The notes beneath the pieces were generated by a model that had not been told where the DNA came from, did no database searches, and worked only from the letters and a program-made list of their open reading frames with translations. DNA of 50,163 nucleotides from an uncultured Eubacterium sp. (GTDB taxonomy: Bacteria; Bacillota; Clostridia; Oscillospirales; Acutalibacteraceae), in NCBI GenBank assembly GCA_905234995.1, contig CAJOJV010000006.1:1-50163 (forward strand), read 5' to 3'. How positions within the stretch are numbered: the first letter of the stretch is position 1; each line of letters begins with the position of its first letter. Position numbers and translations under genes: made by a program. Positions 1 through 7,116 of this stretch are shown here, piece by piece.

Positions 1-70
1 CTGGCAGGCCAATAAACAGCGCACTTGTGCGCCGCCAGTATTGTTTAGGGCTATGCCCGAAAATGAAATA

Positions 71-107
71 CCACCCGCTATGCGGGTGGATATTTATTAT
101 TATTTTT
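71..107 (+). terminator. hairpin with T-rich tail
   Basis: An 8-bp G+C-rich stem (71-78 with 82-89) is followed by a T-rich stretch on the plus strand, which is the form of an intrinsic terminator. No plus-strand gene is visible in bases 1-70, so its gene would lie left of the window. Bases 1-162 otherwise hold no coding sequence I can support. Confidence 0.5.
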
Positions 108-128
108 AGGGGCTCAAATCCTAATATC

Positions 129-160
129 AAAGGCGCATATCCTGATGGATATACGCCTTT
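129..160 (-). terminator. stem-loop just after tRNA-Ala(GGC)
   Basis: A 13-bp interrupted stem (129-135 with 154-160, and 137-142 with 147-152) begins two bases after the 3' end of the tRNA on the minus strand. The following sequence is AT-rich but has no clean T run, so it may be a 3' processing or termination hairpin. Confidence 0.45.
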
Positions 161-162
161 AA

Positions 163-238
163 TGGTGGAGCATAGGGGACTTGAACCCCTGACCCCCACA
201 CTGCCAGTGTGGTGCGCTCCCAGCTGCGCTAATGCCCC
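163..238 (-). tRNA. tRNA-Ala (anticodon GGC)
   Basis: Read on the minus strand this gives a full 76-nt cloverleaf including encoded CCA: a 7-bp acceptor stem starting GGGGCAT, D-arm, a 5-bp anticodon stem with loop CTGGCAG, short variable loop and T-arm with the TTCAAGT loop. The loop reads anticodon GGC, for GCC alanine codons. It follows tRNA-Ala(CGC) in the same direction, 64 bases away. Confidence 0.95.
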
Positions 239-302
239 TCGTCAAAACATATTCCGTGATTGAAATATGTTTATCCTTTTAGCAGCATATTTGCTGCGCT
301 TT

Positions 303-378
303 TGGTGGACCTGAAGGGAGTCGAACCCTCGACCTCTGCAATGCGAATGCAGCACTCTCCCAACTGAGCTACAGGCCC
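303..378 (-). tRNA. tRNA-Ala (anticodon CGC)
   Basis: A complete 76-nt cloverleaf with encoded CCA on the minus strand. The acceptor stem begins GGGCCTG, the anticodon stem is CTGCA/TGCAG with loop TTCGCAT, and the T-loop is TTCGACT. The anticodon CGC reads GCG alanine codons. It is the first clear tRNA of a short minus-strand tRNA cluster. Confidence 0.94.
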
Positions 379-385
379 GTATTCG

Positions 386-466
386 GTATCAACAGTGGCA
401 CTTGGAGTCTAACCAAGCTGTCCGTGGTATGAGCACGGCGAACACGGTCTCTATGGCTGTTGATAC
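386..466 (-). other. tRNA-like structured element
   Basis: A 10-bp outer stem (386-395 with 457-466) encloses two 5-bp/7-nt hairpins. On the minus strand one has loop CTCATAC, as in the anticodon arm of elongator tRNA-Met, and the next, four bases later, has a T-arm-like loop TTAGACT. No D-arm or normal 7-bp acceptor stem can be drawn, and the outer stem is too long for a tRNA. It lies just upstream of two real tRNA genes. It could be a decayed tRNA-Met, a processing element of the tRNA transcript, or chance. Confidence 0.35.
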
Positions 467-544
467 TTTTAAACTATTTCATTAAAAAACACCATTTAGG
501 AATTGCATCATAATGGTGTTCATATTATGCAAAACTGCGCGCGG

Positions 545-712
545 TTATAACCCGATAAAGAATCCGCCGCCACCGCCGAGATCGCCGATGCCTATATAAG
601 CGTTGTCCGTATCGGAACCGTTGGAACCGCCGCCACCTGTACCTTAAGAACAGATAACATCGGGTGCGGTAAGCTTGATTATATTAAATTCGGGTTCGAT
701 ATATTTCTGCAT
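545..712 (-). pseudogene. short 'DVI' peptide gene with an in-frame stop
   Basis: A ribosome site (GAGGGGATCA) precedes an ATG at 712. The reading frame encodes 22 residues starting MQKYIEPEFN and ending DVICS, then a TAA, and then continues in the same frame for 32 codons rich in glycine (three Gly runs) to a second TAA at 545. The start matches the 38-residue peptide at 2051-2167 (charged K-Y-I-x-P start, then D-V-I). Either the true product is the 22-mer, or a longer Gly-rich member of the family was truncated by the stop. Function unknown. Confidence 0.5.
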
Positions 713-794
713 ATTGATCCCCTCGTTTAAAATCATCTTGCTTAAAATAATATAGTTATTATATCAAATGGAAAATAAAGATTCAATACTTTTT

Positions 795-1121
795 TTAATT
801 TTGTGTTTTTTTAAGGATAGTGTCAAACGCGCTGTTATCTAATACAGACTGAGCGATAATACCGTGCTGCAAGGGTGAGAATGCCATATAGAGGAAATAG
901 GCGTTTAGCCACTGCCTGAGTGAGCTTTCGGCATAGTCGTTTGCATAGTGCGTCATAGCGGCATCGCCCCAATAGGCTGTATTGTCGTATTCGTCGGTAC
1001 CGTAGCTTTTAACGTAGTTGTTAAATGGCTGACTGTCGATAATTAACTCGCACATCACAAGCCCCGTTACGGGGTCGAGCACTCGCCACGGCATTTGTCT
1101 GCCGCTTATAAACGGCATCAT
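795..1121 (-). pseudogene. fragment of a DUF6273-like surface domain
   Basis: The 108-residue frame contains a W-R-V-L-D start, a 'sQPFN' segment, 'SSLRQWLNAYFL' and 'AF' followed by an Ile-rich end. This order is what I recall for DUF6273-type domains of large secreted proteins in gut Clostridia. There is no signal peptide, no convincing ribosome site, and the frame starts only 15 bases after a tRNA terminator, so it looks like a leftover piece of a larger gene on the host side of the element A junction. The family assignment is from memory of the motif pattern. Confidence 0.4.
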
Positions 1122-1135
1122 AAACAGAGAAGATT

Positions 1136-1166
1136 AAAAAAGGCTTCGGATTATCCGAAGCCTTTT
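1136..1166 (-). terminator. terminator of the split tRNA-Leu
   Basis: A 13-bp perfect stem (1138-1150 with 1154-1166) with a 3-nt loop is followed on the minus strand by six T. It stands directly after the tRNA-Leu 3' half and was presumably the terminator of the intact tRNA gene. Confidence 0.85.
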
Positions 1167-1167
1167 C

Positions 1168-1217
1168 TGGTGCACCTGACAGGACTTGAACCTGCACCCT
1201 TGCGGACTAGATCCTAA
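1168..1217 (-). pseudogene. 3' half of tRNA-Leu (UAG), split by element A
   Basis: On the minus strand, from T33/T34 of the anticodon loop to CCA, this is a normal tRNA-Leu 3' half: anticodon stem TCTAG, long variable arm, T-arm TTCAAGT and acceptor strand CAGGTGC. The acceptor strand pairs with GCACCTG at 15301-15307, where the 5' half lies on the same strand. Joined at the shared TT the two halves make a complete tRNA-Leu(UAG). Upstream of T33 the sequence is not tRNA but the element end. Confidence 0.9.
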
Positions 1218-1237
1218 TGCTAATGCTACCTCGGTGA
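1216..1237 (-). other. attR of element A (core TT plus P arm)
   Basis: Immediately before the tRNA 3' half the minus strand reads TCACCGAGGTAGCATTAGCA (1237-1218), then TT (1217-1216). The inverted counterpart of this 20-mer lies at the other junction (15253-15272), with two mismatches. A 2-bp TT core between inverted ~20-bp arms is what a large serine recombinase attP leaves after integration. Confidence 0.85.
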
Positions 1238-1581
1238 AAGAGTAATAACATCAGTTCAAATCCATTTATTGATATAATTATAACACAAGTGATTTATATA
1301 TTCAACCGGTGTTCCGATACAAAGTAAAAATATTAAACTACCCCTGGGTAAAAATCTTTATAAAATCAATAAAAAAGCCCTTAAAACAAGGAAATAAATA
1401 TTCATATATTATGTTCAATACAGTCACGCTTTCCACGCAGTGAAATGTAGTCGTTACAAGGGTTTCAAAGCCGATTTTTATGCAAGCAATGATACTATAC
1501 CAATATAGCGAGTTTGAGGGTTGTAAGCGTGACTAATGACAAAACAGCTGCCTTACATAGCGTAAGACTGCCGTTGTTTTA
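1238..1581. other. noncoding stretch inside element A end
   Basis: AT-rich sequence with no supported gene. It holds a perfect 10-bp inverted repeat, AGTCACGCTT at 1422-1431 and its complement at 1525-1534, enclosing 93 bases, and a weak hairpin around 1541-1580 that could end the lipoprotein transcript. I recognise nothing else. Confidence 0.5.
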
Positions 1582-2049
1582 TTAATACCACCTATCAATC
1601 CAGCCTTCTGAGTCGGTTGGGGATTCGGGAGGTGTTGTTTCGGCTTCGGATACATGTTCCGATGTGGTGGAATCGGTTTTCACAGCGGTGGTGGGTTTGT
1701 CTTCGTTGTCAAATGATATGTCGTTGTCATCTGCTGCGGTTGTGGTTTCGGTTGTTATAACCGTTGTTGATTCTGTCGTTACATATTCGCCAGAGTGGTT
1801 TGTTATCGGCTCGCCGTTTTTATCTGTTGCGATTTCAGCTAAAACCGTTGTTGAGTCTAAACCCTGCGAATCATCTGAAACGATTTTATAATAATGCGTT
1901 GTGCCTTCTTCGTCAACGATTGTGGTTGTTGTTTCCTGTTCCGTTTCGCTTTCTGCAGGCTTGTTATCAACCAAACTGCCCTGACTGCACGAAACAAGGA
2001 ATGCACTTATGACCACCATTACAGAAACGGCTAATAATACTTTTTTCAT
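1582..2049 (-). CDS. small Thr/Glu-rich lipoprotein
   Basis: The start chosen is the ATG at 2049, because from there the protein begins with a normal lipoprotein signal: MKK, a hydrophobic stretch, then the lipobox LVSC at about residues 17-20. The mature part (about 135 residues) is low-complexity, rich in Thr, Glu, Asp and Ser, with repeated 'TTT' runs, and ends with W-I-D-R-W-Y. It is likely a surface-tethered, extended protein. It is the last gene of an operon: it starts one base after the stop of the 38-residue peptide, which itself starts one base after the subtilase stop. No catalytic domain is visible. The flavodoxin-like lipoprotein at 49114 has a similar Thr-rich tail. Confidence 0.75.
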   Translation of the reverse strand: MKKVLLAVSVMVVISAFLVSCSQGSLVDNKPAESETEQETTTTIVDEEGTTHYYKIVSDDSQGLDSTTVLAEIATDKNGEPITNHSGEYVTTESTTVITTETTTAADDNDISFDNEDKPTTAVKTDSTTSEHVSEAETTPPESPTDSEGWIDRWY

Positions 2050-2050
2050 A

Positions 2051-2167
2051 TCAACTACCGAAGGGCACATCATTATCATCACCCTGAACATCGCTGCTTG
2101 TGGTGATAACGTCAACAGTTTCAAATAATTCCAATTCGCTATCAGGTTTAATATATTTTTCTTTCAT
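2051..2167 (-). CDS. 38-residue 'DVITTS' peptide
   Basis: ATG at 2167 is preceded by a strong ribosome site (GGAGGC) inside the last codons of the subtilase, and the stop lies one base before the lipoprotein ATG, so the three genes are tightly coupled. The product starts MKEKYIKPDSELELFE, continues to a D-V-I-T-T-S-S motif and ends in an acidic tail with PFGS. The same layout (K-Y-x-x-P, then acidic/hydrophobic, D-V-I-T-T-S, variable tail) is seen at 545-712 and at the right edge of the window. No signal peptide or cysteine is present. Function unknown; it could be a peptide precursor or a small partner of a secreted protein. Confidence 0.7.
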   Translation of the reverse strand: MKEKYIKPDSELELFETVDVITTSSDVQGDDNDVPFGS

Positions 2168-2168
2168 A

Positions 2169-5100
2169 TTACGCCTCCAAAATGTTTCTTACTTGTTCTT
2201 TTGTTGTTTCGTCTATCGTATCATCCGCAATCACGGCATTTGCTACACCTTCAAACGACCGGGTAATTATATCCGAATAGAAATACATACCGTCAATGCA
2301 GACATATGCACGCGCGGATATTTTTGTGTCGTAATTCGCTTTTGGTATATTAGTGAAAACGAGATTAAAGGTGGTATATCCGTCATGGTCTATACAGTTG
2401 GTTGCAACCTTTTTTCTACCGCTTTCAATCGTTAAATCATCGGTTTCACCGTATTCATATAAAAAGCCGTATTCAACGCTATCTGCGATTCTTTCAAGCT
2501 CTGCAATATTATTCCACGAGAATCCAAAACGCAAACCGCAGTCAGATAATCTGATACTACCGCCGAGCACATTTGCCATATTGTCGCTTGACACAAAATT
2601 CATACTATTGGTACGTTGAGTGGTGGGAAATCCTTCTTGTGCAAATTCTTCTGCATATGAACTTTTAGGAGCAACGATGGTACAGTTTTGGTCAGTATTC
2701 CAACTTACATCATAAGACGAGAATTTTTCCGAAAGATAAATAACGGCTTGAGAATTAACGACGGGTAAATCTTGTGTTGAAACTAACGATGGAAGGAAAA
2801 GCAATTTGAAATCATTCGTTTCGTCTTCTTTAATGCAAAATGCATGATATCCGATCTCCGTAACTGCTGGTAGATATAAAGTTTTAAGAGAATAACAGTT
2901 ATAAAATGCCTTTTCACCGGCAGTAGTAGCATTTTTTAGAATAAGAGTTTCTATTTTACTATTAGCAAAAGCATTATCTCCGATTTCAGTAAAGTTATCA
3001 TTGTTCAAATACTTTAATCCGGACATATAAAAGAGATAAGATCTAATCGGACCATAATATTTCGGAATATTAAGCGTTTCCAAAGCATAAGTGGAATTAA
3101 ACACGTTTGAGCCTAATTCTATTACATTTGGGAAGTCCATTGTAGTTACACGGGTAACATTTTCAAACGCTGATGTTCCAAGAATTTCAACCTTGGGCAA
3201 GTATATTTCCTCAACTCTTGAACAGAATTGAAATGCCGCGTTGCGAACTTCAGTAACTTCAGGTAAATTAATGTTTACCGCACTACCGCAGCTACGAAAA
3301 ACGCCGGAATTAACCACCGTTAATTTCTCATTATTAATTTCCGAAAGCGGAATATTTGTGCAACCGTATTTGCCGATGCTTTCCATCTCAGATATGTCAA
3401 ATCCGACTAACTTGTTATTTCTTGATAATGCATAATCACCAATTTCAACAAGGTTTTTTGCTTTGAAAGACACAAGATTTCTGCACCAATAAAAGCTATA
3501 TTCGTCAATATGCGTAGCAGTATCAGGAAGCTCAATCATAACAATTGACGATTTATTAAAAACATCCTTTCCGATTCCTGTTACCGTTATGCCATTAACG
3601 GTATCGGGTACAATGAGGTAATCGCTATTTCCATTATATGCGGTAATTGTTCCTTCCTCATCAATTTCAAAATTGCTCTCATCGTCTAAATACCGTAAAT
3701 AGTATTGAGCGCTTGTCTGGAGGCTTTTTAGTTTATTCGGGGAATAGGCAGCGGCATGCAGAGCCGTAACCTTATTTATCACTACAGGCTCGGTATAAAG
3801 AATACCGTTATCCTTTGAGGCTCTTGTTCCGTCAGTAGTATAATAAATCTCTGCGTTTTCATCAGCGCAGGTGATTTCAACGGAAATGCTATCTTGATAA
3901 TATCCGCTTTCAAGGCTGAATACAGGTGCAGAAGTTCGTTCTCTGTCATATTCGGTTACTGTTCCAATATATAATACTTTTAGTCCCTCAAATCTTTCAG
4001 GCAAGGATATTGTTCTGCCGTTGCTCTGCAGTACCTCTAATACATTATCTTTGTCGTACTGCGGGTGTTTTGAAAGTACTAACGCAGACGCTGCTGAAAC
4101 AAAGGGCGTAGCCATAGAGGTTCCGCTAAGAGTTTTATACCAACCGTCATATTGCGTTTGTATGTATGAGCTGTAAATATCAACACCGGGGGCGATAATA
4201 TCCACACAGCTTCCGTAATTGCTCCAATACGGTGGCTCATTTTCATAATCAATAGCAGCAACGGTTATACAACCCTCTATAGAAGCCGGAGAATAACCGT
4301 TTGCATTTGCGCCGCTGTTTCCTGCTGCAACGCATACAATAACGCCCTGTGAAATCGCATTCTGAACGGTTTCAGTAAAAAAGGCATCCTTTCCTTTTCC
4401 GCCAAGGCTCATATTGATTACGTCAACGCCGTCTTCAACGGCTTTGTCTATAGCAAGACAAATATTAGAGGTTGAGCCTGATCCTTTGCTATTGAGCACC
4501 TTATAACCGGCGATTTTTACGTTTTCGGTTGTGTTATCAACGATAATTCCGGCAACGTGTGTGCCGTGACCGTTATCGTCCTTTTCATTGTTTGTTTTAC
4601 CTGTATCACTGTAATTAACGCCTGTTTCAATTACCCTGTCTGCCAAAAACTCGTGGTCTGTTACGATTCCTGTATCAATGATACCTACAATGATTTCGGG
4701 AAGTTCACTAACATCGCCAAGGTAATCAGTATAATCGTCAACACCAATGTATTCGCTTCCCCAGGACAAATGATTATCATAAAGAATTGTGTCGGTTGAA
4801 CTTGTTGTATCCTGCGTGCGATAATCTATGTCCTGAATAGACACAATCATATCCGGCTCGGCATATTCAACATAGCTCAGATTGTTATAATAATTGAGTG
4901 CTTCCTCCGTGCTTTCTTCATCGTCAAATTGCAAAATATGCAAATCGTCATATCCCTCGGCAGAATCAATACTATCAAGCTCGTTAATATCACGCCTTGA
5001 TTTAACTATAAGGCGGTTAGTCTGTAGAGGTTTTGAAAGAATAGCCGTATCATCAACAAATTCAACCGCAAAGCCAAGCTCTTCCAAATCTGCACGGTTA

Positions 5101-5432
5101 ACATATTCTTTTTCAACATAATGATTGCCGTACAGTTTAACCGTTTCATAAGGAATGGTTATATCATATTTATTAACAACAGCATTAACAACTTCTCCTT
5201 GATTATCACAAAGCAGAAAATCCTCACCGTCAATATAGTAAAACTCACTACCGTTTTTGAACAGCATTGTAGAAAACTGTTCATCAACGCTGTCGTACTT
5301 TTCCTCTATTTCAGTTACGGCATCGGTAAACTCCTCAAGAGAGATTTCAGGAGTGCTGTTTGCATACACTGTAAGCGGCATTGATGTTACCACCATGCAA
5401 AGTGATAACAGTAAAATGATACTTTTTTTCAT
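2169..5432 (-). CDS. secreted subtilase (S8) with BspA-type leucine-rich repeats
   Basis: A 1087-residue exported serine protease. A signal peptide (1-25, cleavage near VYA) precedes a propeptide region (about 30-200) and an S8 catalytic domain with all key residues: Asp253 in I-I-D-T-G, His289 in NGHGTHVAG, oxyanion Asn372 in AAGNSG and Ser439 in GTSMATP. A chitobiase/hexosaminidase C-terminal-like domain (about 505-580, 'YYTTDG') and a BspA-type LRR_5 array (about 590-900) follow, then a C-terminal beta-rich domain. There is no sortase motif or C-terminal membrane anchor. The ribosome site is AAGGGG. It heads an operon with the 38-residue peptide and the lipoprotein. A structured leader with an intrinsic terminator precedes it (5452-5612), suggesting attenuation. 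It lies inside element A. Confidence 0.93.
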   Translation of the reverse strand: MKKSIILLLSLCMVVTSMPLTVYANSTPEISLEEFTDAVTEIEEKYDSVDEQFSTMLFKNGSEFYYIDGEDFLLCDNQGEVVNAVVNKYDITIPYETVKLYGNHYVEKEYVNRADLEELGFAVEFVDDTAILSKPLQTNRLIVKSRRDINELDSIDSAEGYDDLHILQFDDEESTEEALNYYNNLSYVEYAEPDMIVSIQDIDYRTQDTTSSTDTILYDNHLSWGSEYIGVDDYTDYLGDVSELPEIIVGIIDTGIVTDHEFLADRVIETGVNYSDTGKTNNEKDDNGHGTHVAGIIVDNTTENVKIAGYKVLNSKGSGSTSNICLAIDKAVEDGVDVINMSLGGKGKDAFFTETVQNAISQGVIVCVAAGNSGANANGYSPASIEGCITVAAIDYENEPPYWSNYGSCVDIIAPGVDIYSSYIQTQYDGWYKTLSGTSMATPFVSAASALVLSKHPQYDKDNVLEVLQSNGRTISLPERFEGLKVLYIGTVTEYDRERTSAPVFSLESGYYQDSISVEITCADENAEIYYTTDGTRASKDNGILYTEPVVINKVTALHAAAYSPNKLKSLQTSAQYYLRYLDDESNFEIDEEGTITAYNGNSDYLIVPDTVNGITVTGIGKDVFNKSSIVMIELPDTATHIDEYSFYWCRNLVSFKAKNLVEIGDYALSRNNKLVGFDISEMESIGKYGCTNIPLSEINNEKLTVVNSGVFRSCGSAVNINLPEVTEVRNAAFQFCSRVEEIYLPKVEILGTSAFENVTRVTTMDFPNVIELGSNVFNSTYALETLNIPKYYGPIRSYLFYMSGLKYLNNDNFTEIGDNAFANSKIETLILKNATTAGEKAFYNCYSLKTLYLPAVTEIGYHAFCIKEDETNDFKLLFLPSLVSTQDLPVVNSQAVIYLSEKFSSYDVSWNTDQNCTIVAPKSSYAEEFAQEGFPTTQRTNSMNFVSSDNMANVLGGSIRLSDCGLRFGFSWNNIAELERIADSVEYGFLYEYGETDDLTIESGRKKVATNCIDHDGYTTFNLVFTNIPKANYDTKISARAYVCIDGMYFYSDIITRSFEGVANAVIADDTIDETTKEQVRNILEA

Positions 5433-5451
5433 AAAATCAGCCCCTTATAAC

Positions 5452-5479
5452 AAAAAAGTGCGCAGCCGAAGCTACGCAC
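5452..5479 (-). terminator. intrinsic terminator in the subtilase leader
   Basis: On the minus strand a stem GTGCGTAGC/GCTGCGCAC (one mismatch) with a TTCG loop is followed by TTTTTTG, and the subtilase ATG is only about 20 bases further on. A terminator placed directly before a ribosome site points to attenuation control. Confidence 0.75.
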
Positions 5480-5612
5480 GAAAAATGCACAACTCCGATT
5501 GCTGCGACACAACTCTGCTATTCAACACAGGAATGCAGAAAAGAGAGTGCATTTTTACCAAAAGATAAAAATACCACCCTGTGTTAAAAGGCAAATATTG
5601 AGTTGTGTCGCA
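5458..5612 (-). ncRNA. structured 5' leader of the subtilase operon
   Basis: A perfect 13-bp inverted repeat (5503-5515 with 5600-5612) closes a region that contains a second 8-bp pairing (5524-5531 with 5578-5585) and an A/T hairpin inside it. The 3' side of the outer stem is followed by the terminator hairpin 5458-5479. Nested helices followed by a terminator are the layout of a riboswitch or leader attenuator. It contains AGGGTGGTA, which is like the start of a T-box, but no specifier or other T-box parts are seen. Ligand unknown. Confidence 0.45.
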
Positions 5613-5711
5613 AATTCATTTTATCATTTTTATTGTATTTCGTCAACTTATATTAAAAATGTTAACTACTAATAGCTGTTTATTTTCTTAAATATAAAAA
5701 GTAGCAGCTTT

Positions 5712-5778
5712 TTAATCCGAAAGCGCAATTAACGTTATACTATACAAAATGCTAATAGTAAGGTAAAATACTTTTCAT
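5712..5778 (-). pseudogene. decayed small membrane peptide under a MerR-type promoter
   Basis: An ATG at 5778 preceded by AGGGGG opens a frame that stops after eight codons. With a one-base shift the sequence would read on for about 20 hydrophobic residues (V-F-Y-L-T-I-S-I-L...) to a TAA at 5712. This looks like a broken gene for a single-pass peptide, the presumed target of the MerR-type promoter just upstream. It could also be a genuine 8-codon leader. Confidence 0.3.
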
Positions 5779-5799
5779 AAAATAACCCCCTTTGAGCTG

Positions 5800-5830
5800 A
5801 TTTTACATTTTTACCTAAGGTAAAAGTCAA
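5800..5830 (-). promoter_or_regulatory. MerR-type promoter and operator (19-bp spacer)
   Basis: On the minus strand TTGACT and TAAAAT are 19 bp apart, and the spacer contains the dyad TTTACCTTAGGTAAAA. The overlong spacer with a central dyad is diagnostic of MerR-family activated promoters. The same dyad lies in the regulator's own promoter at 6588-6618. Confidence 0.75.
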
Positions 5831-5840
5831 GGGGTATTAT

Positions 5841-5871
5841 AAAAAAACAAGGCAGATTTTCTGCCTTGTTT
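5841..5871 (-). terminator. terminator after merR-like gene
   Basis: A 10-bp stem (5846-5855 with 5861-5870) followed on the minus strand by seven T, five bases after the regulator's stop codon. Confidence 0.85.
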
Positions 5872-5875
5872 AAGC

Positions 5876-6565
5876 TTAAATGATATATCTTCCGAAAATA
5901 AACCCCAGTAAATAAATAACAATCATAACAATTAAATATGGTTTAAATTGATGATTTGGTTTTAAGTATTTAAAAGCGTTTTTCAGCGCACCGTAACCTG
6001 CCAAACCAATAAGTGTAAACAGAATATAAAATACTGTTTCGTTCATCACACCTGCATAGGTTAGTATAATAAGTAATATTATTGATAACAATATCGTCGC
6101 CGCCGAAATGATTGTAACCTTAGAGTCTCGCTTCTTTTGCACTGCTAACTGTTCTTCACTTTCATCATTATCATTTATTGTAATTCTCGGCTCAAGTGCA
6201 GATTTATTAAGACTTGCGCATAGCTCCTCCGGTGTCCACGGGGACTGATTAAGACCATTTACAAGTTGTTCAATAGAATCAATATTGCGTTGTGATTCTG
6301 TTTTCATTACAGCAATATGTTCCTCAAGTATCTTTTGAACGTCGCCTTCAGGTTTAAGTAGTTCAGAAACCTCTTCAATAGAAAAATCATATTTTCTAAA
6401 TGTCGCAATTTGTTTCAATATAAACAAGTCCTTTTCAGAAAAATCATATGATTTTCTACCGGTATAGTTTTCAGTATAATCAGGATGAATTAATTCGTTT
6501 TCGATGTAGAATCGCACTGCTCTGTCGGTCAGCCCTGTTTTTTCGCATACCTCTTTAATTCTCAT
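5876..6565 (-). CDS. membrane-anchored MerR-family regulator
   Basis: The 229-residue protein starts with a MerR winged helix-turn-helix (about 1-70: I-K-E-V-C-E-K-T-G-L, then R-A-V-R-F-Y-I-E-N), followed by a helical dimerization segment (about 70-110). The C-terminal part is not the usual effector domain but three hydrophobic segments (about 150-170, 177-197 and 208-227), so it is predicted to bind DNA while anchored in the membrane. Its promoter has TTGACT and TACAAT with a 19-bp spacer carrying the dyad TTTACCTTGGGTAAAA, so autoregulation is likely; the same operator precedes the decayed peptide at 5712-5778. The signal sensed is unknown but may be in the membrane. Confidence 0.88.
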   Translation of the reverse strand: MRIKEVCEKTGLTDRAVRFYIENELIHPDYTENYTGRKSYDFSEKDLFILKQIATFRKYDFSIEEVSELLKPEGDVQKILEEHIAVMKTESQRNIDSIEQLVNGLNQSPWTPEELCASLNKSALEPRITINDNDESEEQLAVQKKRDSKVTIISAATILLSIILLIILTYAGVMNETVFYILFTLIGLAGYGALKNAFKYLKPNHQFKPYLIVMIVIYLLGFIFGRYII

Positions 6566-6587
6566 AAAACCACCTGCTTTCAGGCTA

Positions 6588-6618
6588 ATTGTATTCTTTT
6601 ACCCAAGGTAAAAGTCAA
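6588..6618 (-). promoter_or_regulatory. MerR-type promoter of the regulator gene
   Basis: TTGACT (6618-6613) and TACAAT (6593-6588) on the minus strand are separated by exactly 19 bp containing the dyad TTTACC/GGTAAA. It lies just upstream of the regulator's ATG and matches the second operator at 5806-5824. Confidence 0.8.
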
Positions 6619-6691
6619 TACTTATCAGATATATTTTATCATTATTTATACAAGTAATAAAGTCATTTTGTAGAAATGCAAGAAAAATTTT

Positions 6692-6717
6692 AAGGCTTCG
6701 GATTATTCCGAAGCCTT
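6692..6717 (-). terminator. terminator overlapping the HEPN stop codon
   Basis: An 11-bp perfect stem (6692-6702 with 6707-6717) has the TAA stop of the HEPN gene at its loop, so the last codons form the 5' arm. An A/T-rich stretch with TTTT follows on the minus strand. Confidence 0.75.
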
Positions 6718-7116
6718 TGCTATTTGCTCGTTTATATACTTTTCAATTTCAGCGACAAACTTTACTGCGTTCTCGTGCTGTTCTATTACTTCCTTTTTTG
6801 AAACAACATAGAAGTCTGCGTAATCATTATCTTTCCTTAAATCAAACGCGGTGGTTGCTGTCTTGCCGTATTCTTTATCAAAAATCTCTGTTTTGATATA
6901 AGCCTGGTTGAAGTGCGCCATAACGCCGGAGTGCTTTTTGTATCCGACTCCTTCAAGAGCGTTTAATGCATTCATCGCATGGAAGATTGCATAGTAGGAA
7001 CGGTTAGCACTGTTGGAATAAAACTCGTCATCAAGCAGCACCTTCGATGCCTTTAGGCAATCTTTTGCTTTTTCAATTCTGTAATTAGCAAGAGCTATAT
7101 TGTCTTCCTTAAGCAA
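6703..7116 (-). CDS. HEPN-domain protein (toxin of a HEPN-MNT pair)
   Basis: The 137-residue helical protein carries the HEPN signature around residues 38-50, NRSYYAIFHAMNAL, which includes R-x(6)-H, the RNase-type active-site pattern of this family. HEPN proteins of this size paired with a minimal nucleotidyltransferase form toxin-antitoxin or defence modules: the HEPN part cuts RNA and the MNT protein modifies or masks it. The gene overlaps the end of the upstream MNT gene by 8 bases, so the two are translationally coupled. Its stop codon sits in the loop of its own terminator. It lies in element A, where it may stabilise the element or act against phage. Confidence 0.88.
   Translation of the reverse strand: MLKEDNIALANYRIEKAKDCLKASKVLLDDEFYSNSANRSYYAIFHAMNALNALEGVGYKKHSGVMAHFNQAYIKTEIFDKEYGKTATTAFDLRKDNDYADFYVVSKKEVIEQHENAVKFVAEIEKYINEQIAKASE

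Noticed and set aside
5524..5585. T-box riboswitch before the subtilase (AGGGTGGTA present)
   Set aside because: The rest of the T-box consensus, a specifier loop and an aminoacyl-tRNA-related target gene are missing.
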